64,000 bases of DNA from Peptostreptococcaceae bacterium VA2 (GTDB lineage: Bacteria > Bacillota > Clostridia > Peptostreptococcales > Peptostreptococcaceae), in contig JMMB01000007.1 of the NCBI GenBank assembly GCA_000686145.1, positions 1,984,001 through 2,048,000 of the forward strand, written 5' to 3'. The position numbers were made by a program, and so were the translations under genes. Each line of letters opens with the position of its first letter. Position 1 is the stretch's first letter. Shown piece after piece: positions 1-7,515 of this stretch. Under the pieces are notes generated by a model, which saw nothing but the letters and a program-made list of their open reading frames with translations, did no database searches and was not told where the DNA came from.

Positions 1-598
1 CTATTTTTATAAACTCTCTAGCTGTGTCAAGGTCTTTGATTCCACCTGCTGCTTTTATTGAAACGTCTTTACCTATATTTTCTTTAAATAATGCTAAATC
101 TTTAGCTGTTGCTCCACCAGTACTAAATCCTGTAGAAGTTTTTATAAAATCAGCTTTTGCATTAGTTACACATTTACACATTTCAACTTTTTCTTCTTCA
201 CTTAAAAGACAAGTTTCTATTATAACTTTTAATATTTTATCTTTACAAGCTTCTTTTATAGATTTTATCTCTTGTGTTATTTCTTCAAATTTATTTTCTT
301 TTAGCATCCCTAAGTTTATTACCATATCTATTTCATCTGCACCGTTGTTTATTGCATCTTTAGTTTCAAATACTTTTACAGCAGTAGTATTATATCCATT
401 TGGGAATCCTATTACTGTACAAACTTGCATTTTATCTCCTACAAATTCTTTAGCTTTCTTTACAAATGATGGTGGTATACATACAGATGCTACTTCATAT
501 TTCATTGCATCTTCACATATTACTTTTATATCTTCCCAAGTAGATGTTTGTTTTAATAAAGTATGGTCTACTGTACTTAAAATTGTTTTGTTATCCAT
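1..598 (-). CDS. deoC: Deoxyribose-phosphate aldolase, 3' end outside window
   Basis: Cleaves 2-deoxyribose-5-phosphate to glyceraldehyde-3-phosphate and acetaldehyde, the last step of deoxynucleoside catabolism in the cytoplasm. About 199 codons are visible from ATG at 598, preceded by TTAGGAGATTAGTT. The protein reads MDNKTILSTVDHTLLK, has the FPNGYNTT turn, the VIIETCLL strand and the Schiff-base lysine strand FIKTSTGFSTGGAT, then SIKAAGGI. The family is about 215-220 residues, so only some 15-20 C-terminal residues are missing. It lies 28 bp after pdp and is almost certainly cotranscribed with it. Confidence 0.95.
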   Translation of the reverse strand, partial: MDNKTILSTVDHTLLKQTSTWEDIKVICEDAMKYEVASVCIPPSFVKKAKEFVGDKMQVCTVIGFPNGYNTTAVKVFETKDAINNGADEIDMVINLGMLKENKFEEITQEIKSIKEACKDKILKVIIETCLLSEEEKVEMCKCVTNAKADFIKTSTGFSTGGATAKDLALFKENIGKDVSIKAAGGIKDLDTAREFIKI

Positions 599-626
599 AA
601 CTAATCTCCTAAGTCTTTATATTTAA

Positions 627-1928
627 TTATATTATTTTATGTATTATAGAAGCTTTTTCTGGTTTTTCAGCTTTTATAGCATAAGCACTTTGTAATTCTT
701 CTTCAGCTTTTTCAAATTTATCTTCTTCACTTGAATATAGAGTTGCTAATACGTCTCCTACTTTTACATAGTCTCCTATTTTCTTCTCTAATATTATTCC
801 TGCTCCATAATCTAATTCATCGTCTTTTGTATGTCTTCCAGCTCCAGTAAGTAAAGATGACACTCCAACACTTTCTGCATTTAATTCATATACATATCCT
901 TCTTTAGTTGCCTTAACTTTATGAGTCAAAGGTGCTATTTCAAATAACTCTGAATTATCTATAACGCTTGGGTCTCCATCTTGAAGAACTACTAATTGTC
1001 TTAACTTAGCTAAAGCGCTTCCGTCTTTTAATATGCCTTCTAACTTAGCTCTTCCTTTTTCAACATCTGTTTCTATATTTCCAAGCATAAGCATTTGTGC
1101 TCCTAATTGTAAGCATAATTCTCTTAAATCATCTGGTCCTTCACCTTTTAATATTTCTATAACTTCTTTTAATTCAAGTGCATTTCCTATTGCATATCCT
1201 AATGGTTCTCCATTTAATGTTATTGCAGCAGATGTGTTTCTACCTACACTCTTACCTATGCTTACCATAGCAGTTGCTAATTTTTCAGCATCTTCTGCTG
1301 TTTTCATGAATGCACCTTCACCATACTTAACATCTAGTACTATTGCATCTGCTCCTGATGCTATTTTCTTACTCATTATACTTGCAGCTATTAAAGGTAT
1401 GCTATCTACTGTTGCTGTAACATCTCTTAATGCATATATTTTTTTATCTGCTGGAACTAAGTTTTGAGTTTGACCTGCTATAACTAACCCTGCATTTTTA
1501 ACCATATCTTTAAATTTATCTTCTTTAACAGATATATTAAATCCTGGTATAGATTCTAATTTATCTAATGTTCCACCTGTGTGACCTAATCCTCTACCTG
1601 ATAATTTAGCAACCTTACCACCTGCTGCTGCAACCATTGGTACTAATATAAGAGATGTTTTATCTCCAACCCCTCCAGTACTATGCTTATCAAGTTTTAC
1701 TCCATCTATCATACTTAAATCTACAACATCACCTGAATTTACCATAGCCATTGTAAGATTTGCTGTTTCTTCTGTAGTGAATCCATTTAAATATATTGCC
1801 ATTAATAATGCAGATGCTTGATAATCAGGTATTTCGCCATTAGTATATTTTTCTATAAAAAATTCTATTTCTTCTTTAGATAATTCTTTTTTATCTCTTT
1901 TTTTAGATATAATATCGTATAGTCTCAT
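627..1928 (-). CDS. pdp: Pyrimidine-nucleoside phosphorylase
   Basis: Phosphorolysis of uridine, thymidine and deoxyuridine, giving (deoxy)ribose-1-phosphate that leads on to DeoC. The 433-residue length is normal. The N-terminal helical domain begins MRLYDIISKKRDKKELS. KLDKHSTGGVGDKTSL (around residue 80) and the family signature SGRGLGHTGGTLDKLESIPG (around 110) carry the phosphate- and nucleoside-binding loops; SIMSKKIASGADAIVLDVK follows near 190. It sits 20 bp downstream of the BMP lipoprotein, so binding/sensing and catabolism of nucleosides share one transcript. A thymidine-only phosphorylase (deoA) is less likely in a Firmicute. Confidence 0.95.
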   Translation of the reverse strand: MRLYDIISKKRDKKELSKEEIEFFIEKYTNGEIPDYQASALLMAIYLNGFTTEETANLTMAMVNSGDVVDLSMIDGVKLDKHSTGGVGDKTSLILVPMVAAAGGKVAKLSGRGLGHTGGTLDKLESIPGFNISVKEDKFKDMVKNAGLVIAGQTQNLVPADKKIYALRDVTATVDSIPLIAASIMSKKIASGADAIVLDVKYGEGAFMKTAEDAEKLATAMVSIGKSVGRNTSAAITLNGEPLGYAIGNALELKEVIEILKGEGPDDLRELCLQLGAQMLMLGNIETDVEKGRAKLEGILKDGSALAKLRQLVVLQDGDPSVIDNSELFEIAPLTHKVKATKEGYVYELNAESVGVSSLLTGAGRHTKDDELDYGAGIILEKKIGDYVKVGDVLATLYSSEEDKFEKAEEELQSAYAIKAEKPEKASIIHKII

Positions 1929-1948
1929 TTTAATTTTCCCCTTATCTT

Positions 1949-3022
1949 TTAGCTTTTATATTTATTATTTGTAATCCATGTATCTAACCCTTCATAAGTT
2001 GAAGGTATTACAATCTCTTTTTTTATTACAGATGTTTTTATTTTTTCCACCGTTTCAATTATCTTTGAGTCTATTTTTACATTAGATCCTTCTATTTCAT
2101 AACCGATAACGTTTTCTTTGAGACCAAGCTTATGTACCCCTGGGCTCCATGTATAATTTTTGATGCCCTCTATCTCTTTATAAATTATTTCATTTGCGTA
2201 TCTAGTTGCTGTTGATACTATGTAATCTGGATCAAAAAAATTTTGATTCCCATCGACTCCAAAAGCATATCTATCAGCTTCTTTTGCCGCTGCAAAAACT
2301 CCAAATCCTGATTCTCCTGCTAGTTGTTGAATGTATTGTGCTCCTTTTTTATACATTAGGAGTGCAATTTCTTTTGCCTTTGCTGGGTTCGAAAAATCAT
2401 CAACTACAGCTACCATTGTTTTAATATTAGGATTTATATATCTAACTCCAGCTTCAAATCCAATAGCACCTTGCCTTAAATGCTCTAGATCTTTACCTAA
2501 TATAACTCCTGCCACTGGTTTATTTTTTTCTTGTTTTGAATTATTTGTAATAGATAGCCCTGCTATAACTCCATTTAAGAACGTTTGCTCAGACCAACTT
2601 GTACATATAGAGCTTACATTTGGCAACTCTATATTAGAATCTATCAATGTGAATTTTTGATTTGGAAATTCTTTTGACATTTTAATTATTGCCTTTTCTT
2701 GTTCTCCTCCAACTGAGATGATAAGGTCATACTGTTTAGTCTTTGCATATTCTCTTCCTAATGTTTCATAGTCATCTTTGGTTTTCGATTGACAATAATC
2801 AAATTCAATTCCAAGTTTTTCTTGTGCCTTTAAGATACCGTCATAGCATAAATCATTAAATGATTTATCTCCTAATCCAGCTTCATTAAAAATAATTCCA
2901 ACTCTTATGATTTCCTTATTCTTAACTTCAAATCTATTTTGATTATATTGGTACAAACAAGCAATTACTATAATTAATACCAGCGTAATTAATAGCATTA
3001 TTTTTTTATTCTTTAATGTCAT
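1949..3022 (-). CDS. BMP-family nucleoside-binding lipoprotein
   Basis: Predicted extracytoplasmic purine/pyrimidine nucleoside-binding lipoprotein (PnrA/BmpA family), 357 residues. I start at ATG 3022 because AGGAGG lies 6 bases upstream; an in-frame ATG at 3046 has no ribosome binding site and would add 8 residues. The N-terminus is basic, then hydrophobic, with a lipobox-like VIAC around residue 20. The BMP fold opens with VGIIFNEAGLGDKSFND and has SVGGEQEKAI and a conserved DGNQNFFDPDYIVSTAT stretch. No ABC permease or ATPase genes adjoin it. Instead it lies between a two-component system and pdp, so it may either feed an unlinked transporter or report nucleosides to the kinase. Confidence 0.88.
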   Translation of the reverse strand: MTLKNKKIMLLITLVLIIVIACLYQYNQNRFEVKNKEIIRVGIIFNEAGLGDKSFNDLCYDGILKAQEKLGIEFDYCQSKTKDDYETLGREYAKTKQYDLIISVGGEQEKAIIKMSKEFPNQKFTLIDSNIELPNVSSICTSWSEQTFLNGVIAGLSITNNSKQEKNKPVAGVILGKDLEHLRQGAIGFEAGVRYINPNIKTMVAVVDDFSNPAKAKEIALLMYKKGAQYIQQLAGESGFGVFAAAKEADRYAFGVDGNQNFFDPDYIVSTATRYANEIIYKEIEGIKNYTWSPGVHKLGLKENVIGYEIEGSNVKIDSKIIETVEKIKTSVIKKEIVIPSTYEGLDTWITNNKYKS

Positions 3023-3091
3023 TATTTGCCTCCTATGTCTATACATAGCAAAGTAGCCAATTTGTTAATTATGTTCTTCTGCTTTACTAAT

Positions 3092-3120
3092 ATTATATTT
3101 GATTAAACGTTTTCATTCCA
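3092..3120 (-). promoter_or_regulatory. Promoter of BMP-pdp-deoC with cre-like box
   Basis: On the minus strand TATAAT lies at 3097-3092. A 17-base spacer separates it from a poor -35 (TGGAAT, 3120-3115), as expected for an activator-dependent promoter. The spacer holds ATGAAAACGTTTAAT (3116-3102), which matches the CcpA cre consensus WTGNAANCGNWNNCW at all fixed positions but one. CcpA repression of nucleoside catabolism is known in Bacilli; its action here is inferred. Confidence 0.55.
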
Positions 3121-3146
3121 TGGACACTATTGATAAGTAATATAAC

Positions 3147-3203
3147 AATATTGATATTTTTAGTCTTATAAAACGCATAATTATGAAAAATATTGATATT
3201 TTT
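3147..3203 (-). promoter_or_regulatory. Direct repeats, likely response-regulator sites
   Basis: A 15-base sequence, AAAAATATCAATATT on the minus strand, occurs exactly twice, at 3203-3189 and 3161-3147. The start-to-start distance is 42 bases, four helical turns. Both copies lie upstream of the weak -35 of the BMP operon and just downstream of the gene for an AraC-type response regulator. Direct repeats on one DNA face are typical targets of such proteins. Confidence 0.5.
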
Positions 3204-3238
3204 GAATTATTTTGACATATTATAGGTTTTTTTAACTT

Positions 3239-4009
3239 TTAATATCGATCTTCCTCTGGAGATATACCTTTATGCTTTTTATATGTTTTTGAAAAATAGC
3301 CTGGATTGCTATATCCTACCTCTATTGCTATTTGAGATATCTTCATATCTGTATTTTTAATAAGATCTTGTGCTTTTATCATTCTATAATTGGTAAGATA
3401 AGTACTAAAATTTTCTCCTACTTCTTCTTTAAACAACCTTGAAAAGTATTCATGCGATAAATATACTTGTTTTGATATATGATTTAAGGATATATGTTCT
3501 TTATAATTTGATTCTATGTATTCCATAGCTTTTCTTATTGCCTTTGAATACTTGTTTTCATTTCTATCTATTTGCAAATTACTTTCTTTAGTACAAAGGT
3601 TCTCTTGTTGCTTTATTATCAGGTCTTTACTCTCTTTTATAGTTTCATAAATTTTGCTAAGAACTTCATTTAGCTCTTTCGGTCTTATATCTGACTTTAT
3701 TAAATATTCATAAACCCCACAGCTTATAGCTTCCTTAGCGTAAGAAAACTCTGCATAGTTAGTCAACAGTATAATAAAAACATCTGGAATTATTTTTTTA
3801 ACTTCTCTACTAAGTGTTATTCCATCCATAATAGGCATTTTTATATCACTTATAATAACTTGTGGTTTTAATTTTTGTGCTAATTCATATGCTTCTTTTC
3901 CGTTTGTTGCACTCGCTAATACATTAAAATCTTTAGAAATATTTGAAATCGTATATACTATCCAATCTCTTATAGGTGCTTCATCTTCTACTACTAATAT
4001 GTCTAACAT
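3239..4009 (-). CDS. Response regulator, REC plus AraC-type HTH (YesN-like)
   Basis: Two-component DNA-binding regulator, 256 residues. The receiver domain (1-120) has the acidic pocket VVEDE, the phospho-acceptor Asp in ISDIKMP, Thr in LLTNY and Lys in LIKSD. A linker precedes two AraC HTH motifs: HISKQVYLSHEYFSRLFKEE, then ISQIAIEVGYSNPGYFSKTY with the family F-x-K-x-Y-K ending. GGAGGACAT precedes the ATG. It follows the kinase by 11 bases and is surely its partner. The adjacent nucleoside genes and the repeats at 3147-3203 suggest it activates the BMP-pdp-deoC operon. Confidence 0.92.
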   Translation of the reverse strand: MLDILVVEDEAPIRDWIVYTISNISKDFNVLASATNGKEAYELAQKLKPQVIISDIKMPIMDGITLSREVKKIIPDVFIILLTNYAEFSYAKEAISCGVYEYLIKSDIRPKELNEVLSKIYETIKESKDLIIKQQENLCTKESNLQIDRNENKYSKAIRKAMEYIESNYKEHISLNHISKQVYLSHEYFSRLFKEEVGENFSTYLTNYRMIKAQDLIKNTDMKISQIAIEVGYSNPGYFSKTYKKHKGISPEEDRY

Positions 4010-4020
4010 ATGTCCTCCCT

Positions 4021-5751
4021 CTAGTTAGGTAGTATAAAAGTTACTTTAGTTCCTCTACCTTCTTTACTGTCTATTTCTAATCCATAATTTATTCCATAAT
4101 TTAATACAATTCTTTCATGTACATTTATAACGCCTACTCTGTTTACACTAGCTTCTTTTTTTAACACACTTTCTACTTTATCCTTAGACATACCTATCCC
4201 ATTGTCATTTATTATGATTCTTATTCCCTCTTGTGTTTTATATCCAGCCAAACTTATTATCCCTTTGTTGTTTTCTTTTTCCATACTATATAAAATAGCA
4301 TTTTCTACGATTGGTTGTAATATGAAAGAAGGTACATTAAAATCATTTATTTCATTATCAATTTCATAAGTAATCTCAAAACAATCAGGATATCTCATTT
4401 TTTGAAGTTCTACATAATTTTTAATGTTTTCTATTTCATCTTCTAATCTAATCATTTCACTAGATTTTGGTAGTATACTTCTTAATAATTTTGTAAATCT
4501 ATAAAGCATTTCTTCTGCTTGTTCAGTTTTATTCATAGATATTAAAAATCTTATTCCACTTAAAGTATTATAAAGAAAGTGAGGATTTATTTGAGCTTGT
4601 AGAAAGCTTAATTCTGCTACTCGTTTTTGCTTTTCATATTTTTTTATATTTTCAATTGAAGAATCAAGCCACATTACCATGCTGTTAAATGATTTTTGTA
4701 ACTGACCTATTTCATCGCTTCTATCTACATCTACTTTGGCTTTTAAATCACCATACATTACTTTATCCATTTTATTTTTTATTTCAATAATTGGTTTTGT
4801 TATCCATACAGAAAGCGTGTAACTAATTATTAATGCTATGATACTTACTAACACTATTATAAACACAGTGCTATTAACTACTTGATTTGATACTTGTTTC
4901 ATAATATTTAGAGGTACTTCTTGTATTATGCTCCATCCATATTCATCAATATTAGATATAATTTCCATATTGTTTTTAGTAACACTATAATTATCGCTAT
5001 TTTGTTTTATAACATGCTGATAATTAGTTCCTATCAATCGTTTATCCTTACTAGATATTATTTTTTCATTTGAATCAACTATATAAATAGATGTTCCATA
5101 GTCTAGCATATCTGAATATCTATCATAGAGCATAGTCTCACTTATATCCATTATTAATATTCCTAGTGTTTCATTAGTTATTAAATCTTTTATAAGTCTA
5201 CCCATTTTAAATATATTTTTGTATGGTCCTATACCATTTTCATCTTTATATGTATTTATAAGTACTGTTTTTCCATTAGCTTTTACAATTTCATCATACC
5301 ATTTTTCATTTTTTATATTTTTAGTATCGTATTTAGTTTTAGAATATGTACTATAAGTTAGTCCGTTTTCGCCAATTATGTATAGTTCTGGCTTCATATT
5401 AAATTTGCCATACTTCCAAACTTGATCCACTAGCAATCCTTCTACATATGAGTTTTTTTCTTTAATAATATTTTTATCACTTTTAAATTCGCTCTCTGGG
5501 GTCGATAAAATATCTGTTAACCTATTATCTACTACAATATTGTCACCTATAGTTTCTACATTTGATAATAATATTGAAATATTGTTACCAACTTCTTTTA
5601 AAACTTGGCTTCTCATTTCATACATTTCTTTTTGTATTATTTTATTAGTATCATTTATTACCCAAATACCGATTAATCCTGATATTAATAATATAAGTAC
5701 AAATATTATTAAAAATAATTTCATAGTAATACTATTTCTTCTTATTTTCAT
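4021..5751 (-). CDS. Membrane sensor histidine kinase (LytS/YesM type)
   Basis: Inner-membrane kinase partner of the downstream regulator. A transmembrane helix near the N-terminus is followed by about 260 extracellular residues (Cache-like), a second transmembrane helix (VFIIVLVSIIALIISYTL), HAMP, a His_kinase domain with phospho-acceptor His in QINPHFLYNTL, and HATPase_c with N box VENAILYSM and G box NDNGIGMS. I favour ATG 5751 (MKIRRNS), which has AGGAAGG close upstream. The in-frame ATG 5772 lacks a ribosome site. The ligand is unknown; the neighbouring nucleoside-binding protein makes a nucleoside signal plausible. Confidence 0.9.
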   Translation of the reverse strand: MKIRRNSITMKLFLIIFVLILLISGLIGIWVINDTNKIIQKEMYEMRSQVLKEVGNNISILLSNVETIGDNIVVDNRLTDILSTPESEFKSDKNIIKEKNSYVEGLLVDQVWKYGKFNMKPELYIIGENGLTYSTYSKTKYDTKNIKNEKWYDEIVKANGKTVLINTYKDENGIGPYKNIFKMGRLIKDLITNETLGILIMDISETMLYDRYSDMLDYGTSIYIVDSNEKIISSKDKRLIGTNYQHVIKQNSDNYSVTKNNMEIISNIDEYGWSIIQEVPLNIMKQVSNQVVNSTVFIIVLVSIIALIISYTLSVWITKPIIEIKNKMDKVMYGDLKAKVDVDRSDEIGQLQKSFNSMVMWLDSSIENIKKYEKQKRVAELSFLQAQINPHFLYNTLSGIRFLISMNKTEQAEEMLYRFTKLLRSILPKSSEMIRLEDEIENIKNYVELQKMRYPDCFEITYEIDNEINDFNVPSFILQPIVENAILYSMEKENNKGIISLAGYKTQEGIRIIINDNGIGMSKDKVESVLKKEASVNRVGVINVHERIVLNYGINYGLEIDSKEGRGTKVTFILPN

Positions 5752-5850
5752 CACCTTCCTACATTTGTTCATTTTTTAATGATATCAATTATTAAATAAA
5801 TTGTAAATTTTTATTTTATATGTATTATGGAATTTTTTTAAATAAAGTCA

Positions 5851-5880
5851 AAAAAAGCCAGGATTTATCCTAGCCTTTTT
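5851..5880 (-). terminator. Rho-independent terminator after the acetyltransferase
   Basis: Minus-strand hairpin AGGCTAGGA / TCCTGGCTT, with G-U wobbles that only pair in this orientation, followed by a T7 run. It ends the transcript of the 5902-6423 gene. Confidence 0.7.
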
Positions 5881-5901
5881 ATACTTATATTTTATTTGAT
5901 T

Positions 5902-6423
5902 TTATATATATTTTTCCATTCTTATGTCGCTATACCATTTACCATTATAATATACAAAATCTTTAATTTCACCTATTGCTGCATACCCATTTTTCGTATA
6001 AAATCTTCTTGCTATGCTGTTATATTCAAACACACCTAGTTCAATTCTATCTTTATATAAATCTTTTACCTTTGCTTCTAATAGATCCATAACTTGTTTT
6101 CCTATTGCCTTACCCCTATAATTATCTTCACCTACACATATACTAATCCAGGCTGTATTGTTATCTTCTTTAAATAACATCTTAAAGTTTGTATCAATGC
6201 CTATATATCCTATTTCTTTATTATCAGCCATTATCATGTACATATACTTATCTTCACTGCTATTAAAACTTTCTAATACTTCTTCATACGTTATATCTTC
6301 GATCTCTTTCTCATTAAAATTTGGTCTAAGTAGATATTTTATATTGTCATTATTATCCCAATCTTGTATTAGCTTAAAATCATCTATATCATTTTTTGTT
6401 ATTTCTCTTAAGCTTATATTCAT
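5902..6423 (-). CDS. GNAT-family N-acetyltransferase
   Basis: Predicted acetyl-CoA-dependent acetyltransferase, 173 residues, cytoplasmic. It begins MNISLREITKNDIDDFKLI. The acetyl-CoA pyrophosphate loop is VGEDNYRGKAIGKQVM (around residue 105), followed by the IELGVFEYNSIARRFYTKNGY motif that ends most GNAT folds. The start is ATG 6423 with AAAGGTGG five bases upstream; a GTG at 6432 lies inside that site and is rejected. It is a single-gene unit between two terminators. The substrate cannot be read from the sequence. Confidence 0.85.
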   Translation of the reverse strand: MNISLREITKNDIDDFKLIQDWDNNDNIKYLLRPNFNEKEIEDITYEEVLESFNSSEDKYMYMIMADNKEIGYIGIDTNFKMLFKEDNNTAWISICVGEDNYRGKAIGKQVMDLLEAKVKDLYKDRIELGVFEYNSIARRFYTKNGYAAIGEIKDFVYYNGKWYSDIRMEKYI

Positions 6424-6458
6424 GTTAACCACCTTTAATTAAAGTTATTTATTAAGAT

Positions 6459-6494
6459 AAAATCCCCAAAGAAATTATATTCTCGGGGATTTTT
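6459..6494 (-). terminator. Terminator after dut
   Basis: AAAATCCCC and GGGGATTTTT pair around an 17-base loop. It is nearly symmetrical, so it could also act on the other strand, but it follows dut in the minus direction. Confidence 0.65.
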
Positions 6495-6513
6495 ATAATA
6501 TATATATAAATTA

Positions 6514-6978
6514 TTATTTCGTTTCTAGAGTTGTTCCAGTAGAACCAAATCCACCTTCTCCTCTAACTGTAGTGCTTACTTCTTTTACTTCTTTAAAAGT
6601 ACAATAGAAAACTTTTCTTAAAACACCTTGTGCTAATTTAGTATGCTTTGGTATAGTTATTTCAAAGTCTTCTTCATTTTTAAACATTATACCTACTTCG
6701 CCTCTATAATCCATATCTACAGTTCCTTCAAAAACTGTTATATCTGCATTATTTCCTGAAGTTGTTGGAACACCTTTTACAGTTATTCCTGATTTATTTT
6801 TTATTTGAATTCCCCATCCTATTGGTGTTTCAAATATTAAACCAGTTTTAGCTACAGCTTTTTTCCCAGGTGCTACAGTTATTTCTTCACATGTAAATAA
6901 ATCAAATCCACTATCACTATCATGTGCGAATTTTGGTATTACAGCATCTTCACTTGTTCTTTTTACGTTAATTATCAT
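6514..6978 (-). CDS. dut: dUTP diphosphatase
   Basis: Hydrolyses dUTP to dUMP and pyrophosphate, keeping uracil out of DNA and supplying dUMP for dTMP synthesis. At 154 residues it is a typical trimeric dUTPase, and all five motifs are visible: I DSDSGFDL, II KSG, III GTVDMDYRGE, IV KLAQGVL and V RGEGGFGSTG at the C-terminus. AGAGGAG lies 8 bases before the ATG. It follows nrdG by 15 bases, making a nucleotide-supply operon nrdD-nrdG-dut that is closed by the hairpin at 6459-6494. Confidence 0.95.
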   Translation of the reverse strand: MIINVKRTSEDAVIPKFAHDSDSGFDLFTCEEITVAPGKKAVAKTGLIFETPIGWGIQIKNKSGITVKGVPTTSGNNADITVFEGTVDMDYRGEVGIMFKNEEDFEITIPKHTKLAQGVLRKVFYCTFKEVKEVSTTVRGEGGFGSTGTTLETK

Positions 6979-6993
6979 TATTAATTTCTCCTC

Positions 6994-7497
6994 TTAACTG
7001 ATGTCATACAATATTATATCATTTTGCTTCAAAGATTTATTTACATCTATAACTCTTTGATTTGAAGAGCCCCTTAACATAATGGCTAGGTTTTTTTTAT
7101 CTTCCTCAAATTTCCCGTCAACTAATACATCTATATATTTTAATATTTCCTTTTGAATATCATTAAAATTTTCTACTGTATATCCAGTCCATAAATATAT
7201 TTTTTTATCAGGATAATATTTTTTAAATTCTTTACAAAGATTTATTACACCTTCTACATTTTGAGAACATAAAGGCTCTCCACCTAATATAGACAAATCT
7301 CTTTTTATGTTGTTTTTATCTATACTATCTAAAATATACTTTAAATCATCTTTTGTAAACTCTTTTTCAATATTAAAATCCCAAGTTTCACTATTAAAAC
7401 ATCCTCTACACTGATGTGGACATCCTTGTGTCCAAAGAGACATAGTTATTCCAAGGCCATTGGCTATGTCATTATCTTTTATCTTAGAAAACCTCAA
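6994..7497 (-). CDS. nrdG: Anaerobic ribonucleotide reductase activating protein
   Basis: Radical SAM enzyme that installs the glycyl radical on NrdD. The 167-residue protein has the family cluster spacing Cx3Cx2C in TQGCPHQCRGCFN (around residue 25) and the SAM-binding LSILGGEPL stretch. It starts at TTG 7497, with TAGGAG about 9 bases upstream; no in-frame ATG fits better. It lies 18 bases after nrdD and 15 before dut. Confidence 0.93.
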   Translation of the reverse strand: MRFSKIKDNDIANGLGITMSLWTQGCPHQCRGCFNSETWDFNIEKEFTKDDLKYILDSIDKNNIKRDLSILGGEPLCSQNVEGVINLCKEFKKYYPDKKIYLWTGYTVENFNDIQKEILKYIDVLVDGKFEEDKKNLAIMLRGSSNQRVIDVNKSLKQNDIILYDIS

Positions 7498-7515
7498 TAT
7501 AATCCACTCCTAATC

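Noticed and set aside
24-626. Long plus-strand open frame at the left edge
   Set aside because: It is the complement of deoC, whose minus-strand product shows the catalytic lysine strand; the plus-strand product is low-complexity and has no ribosome site.
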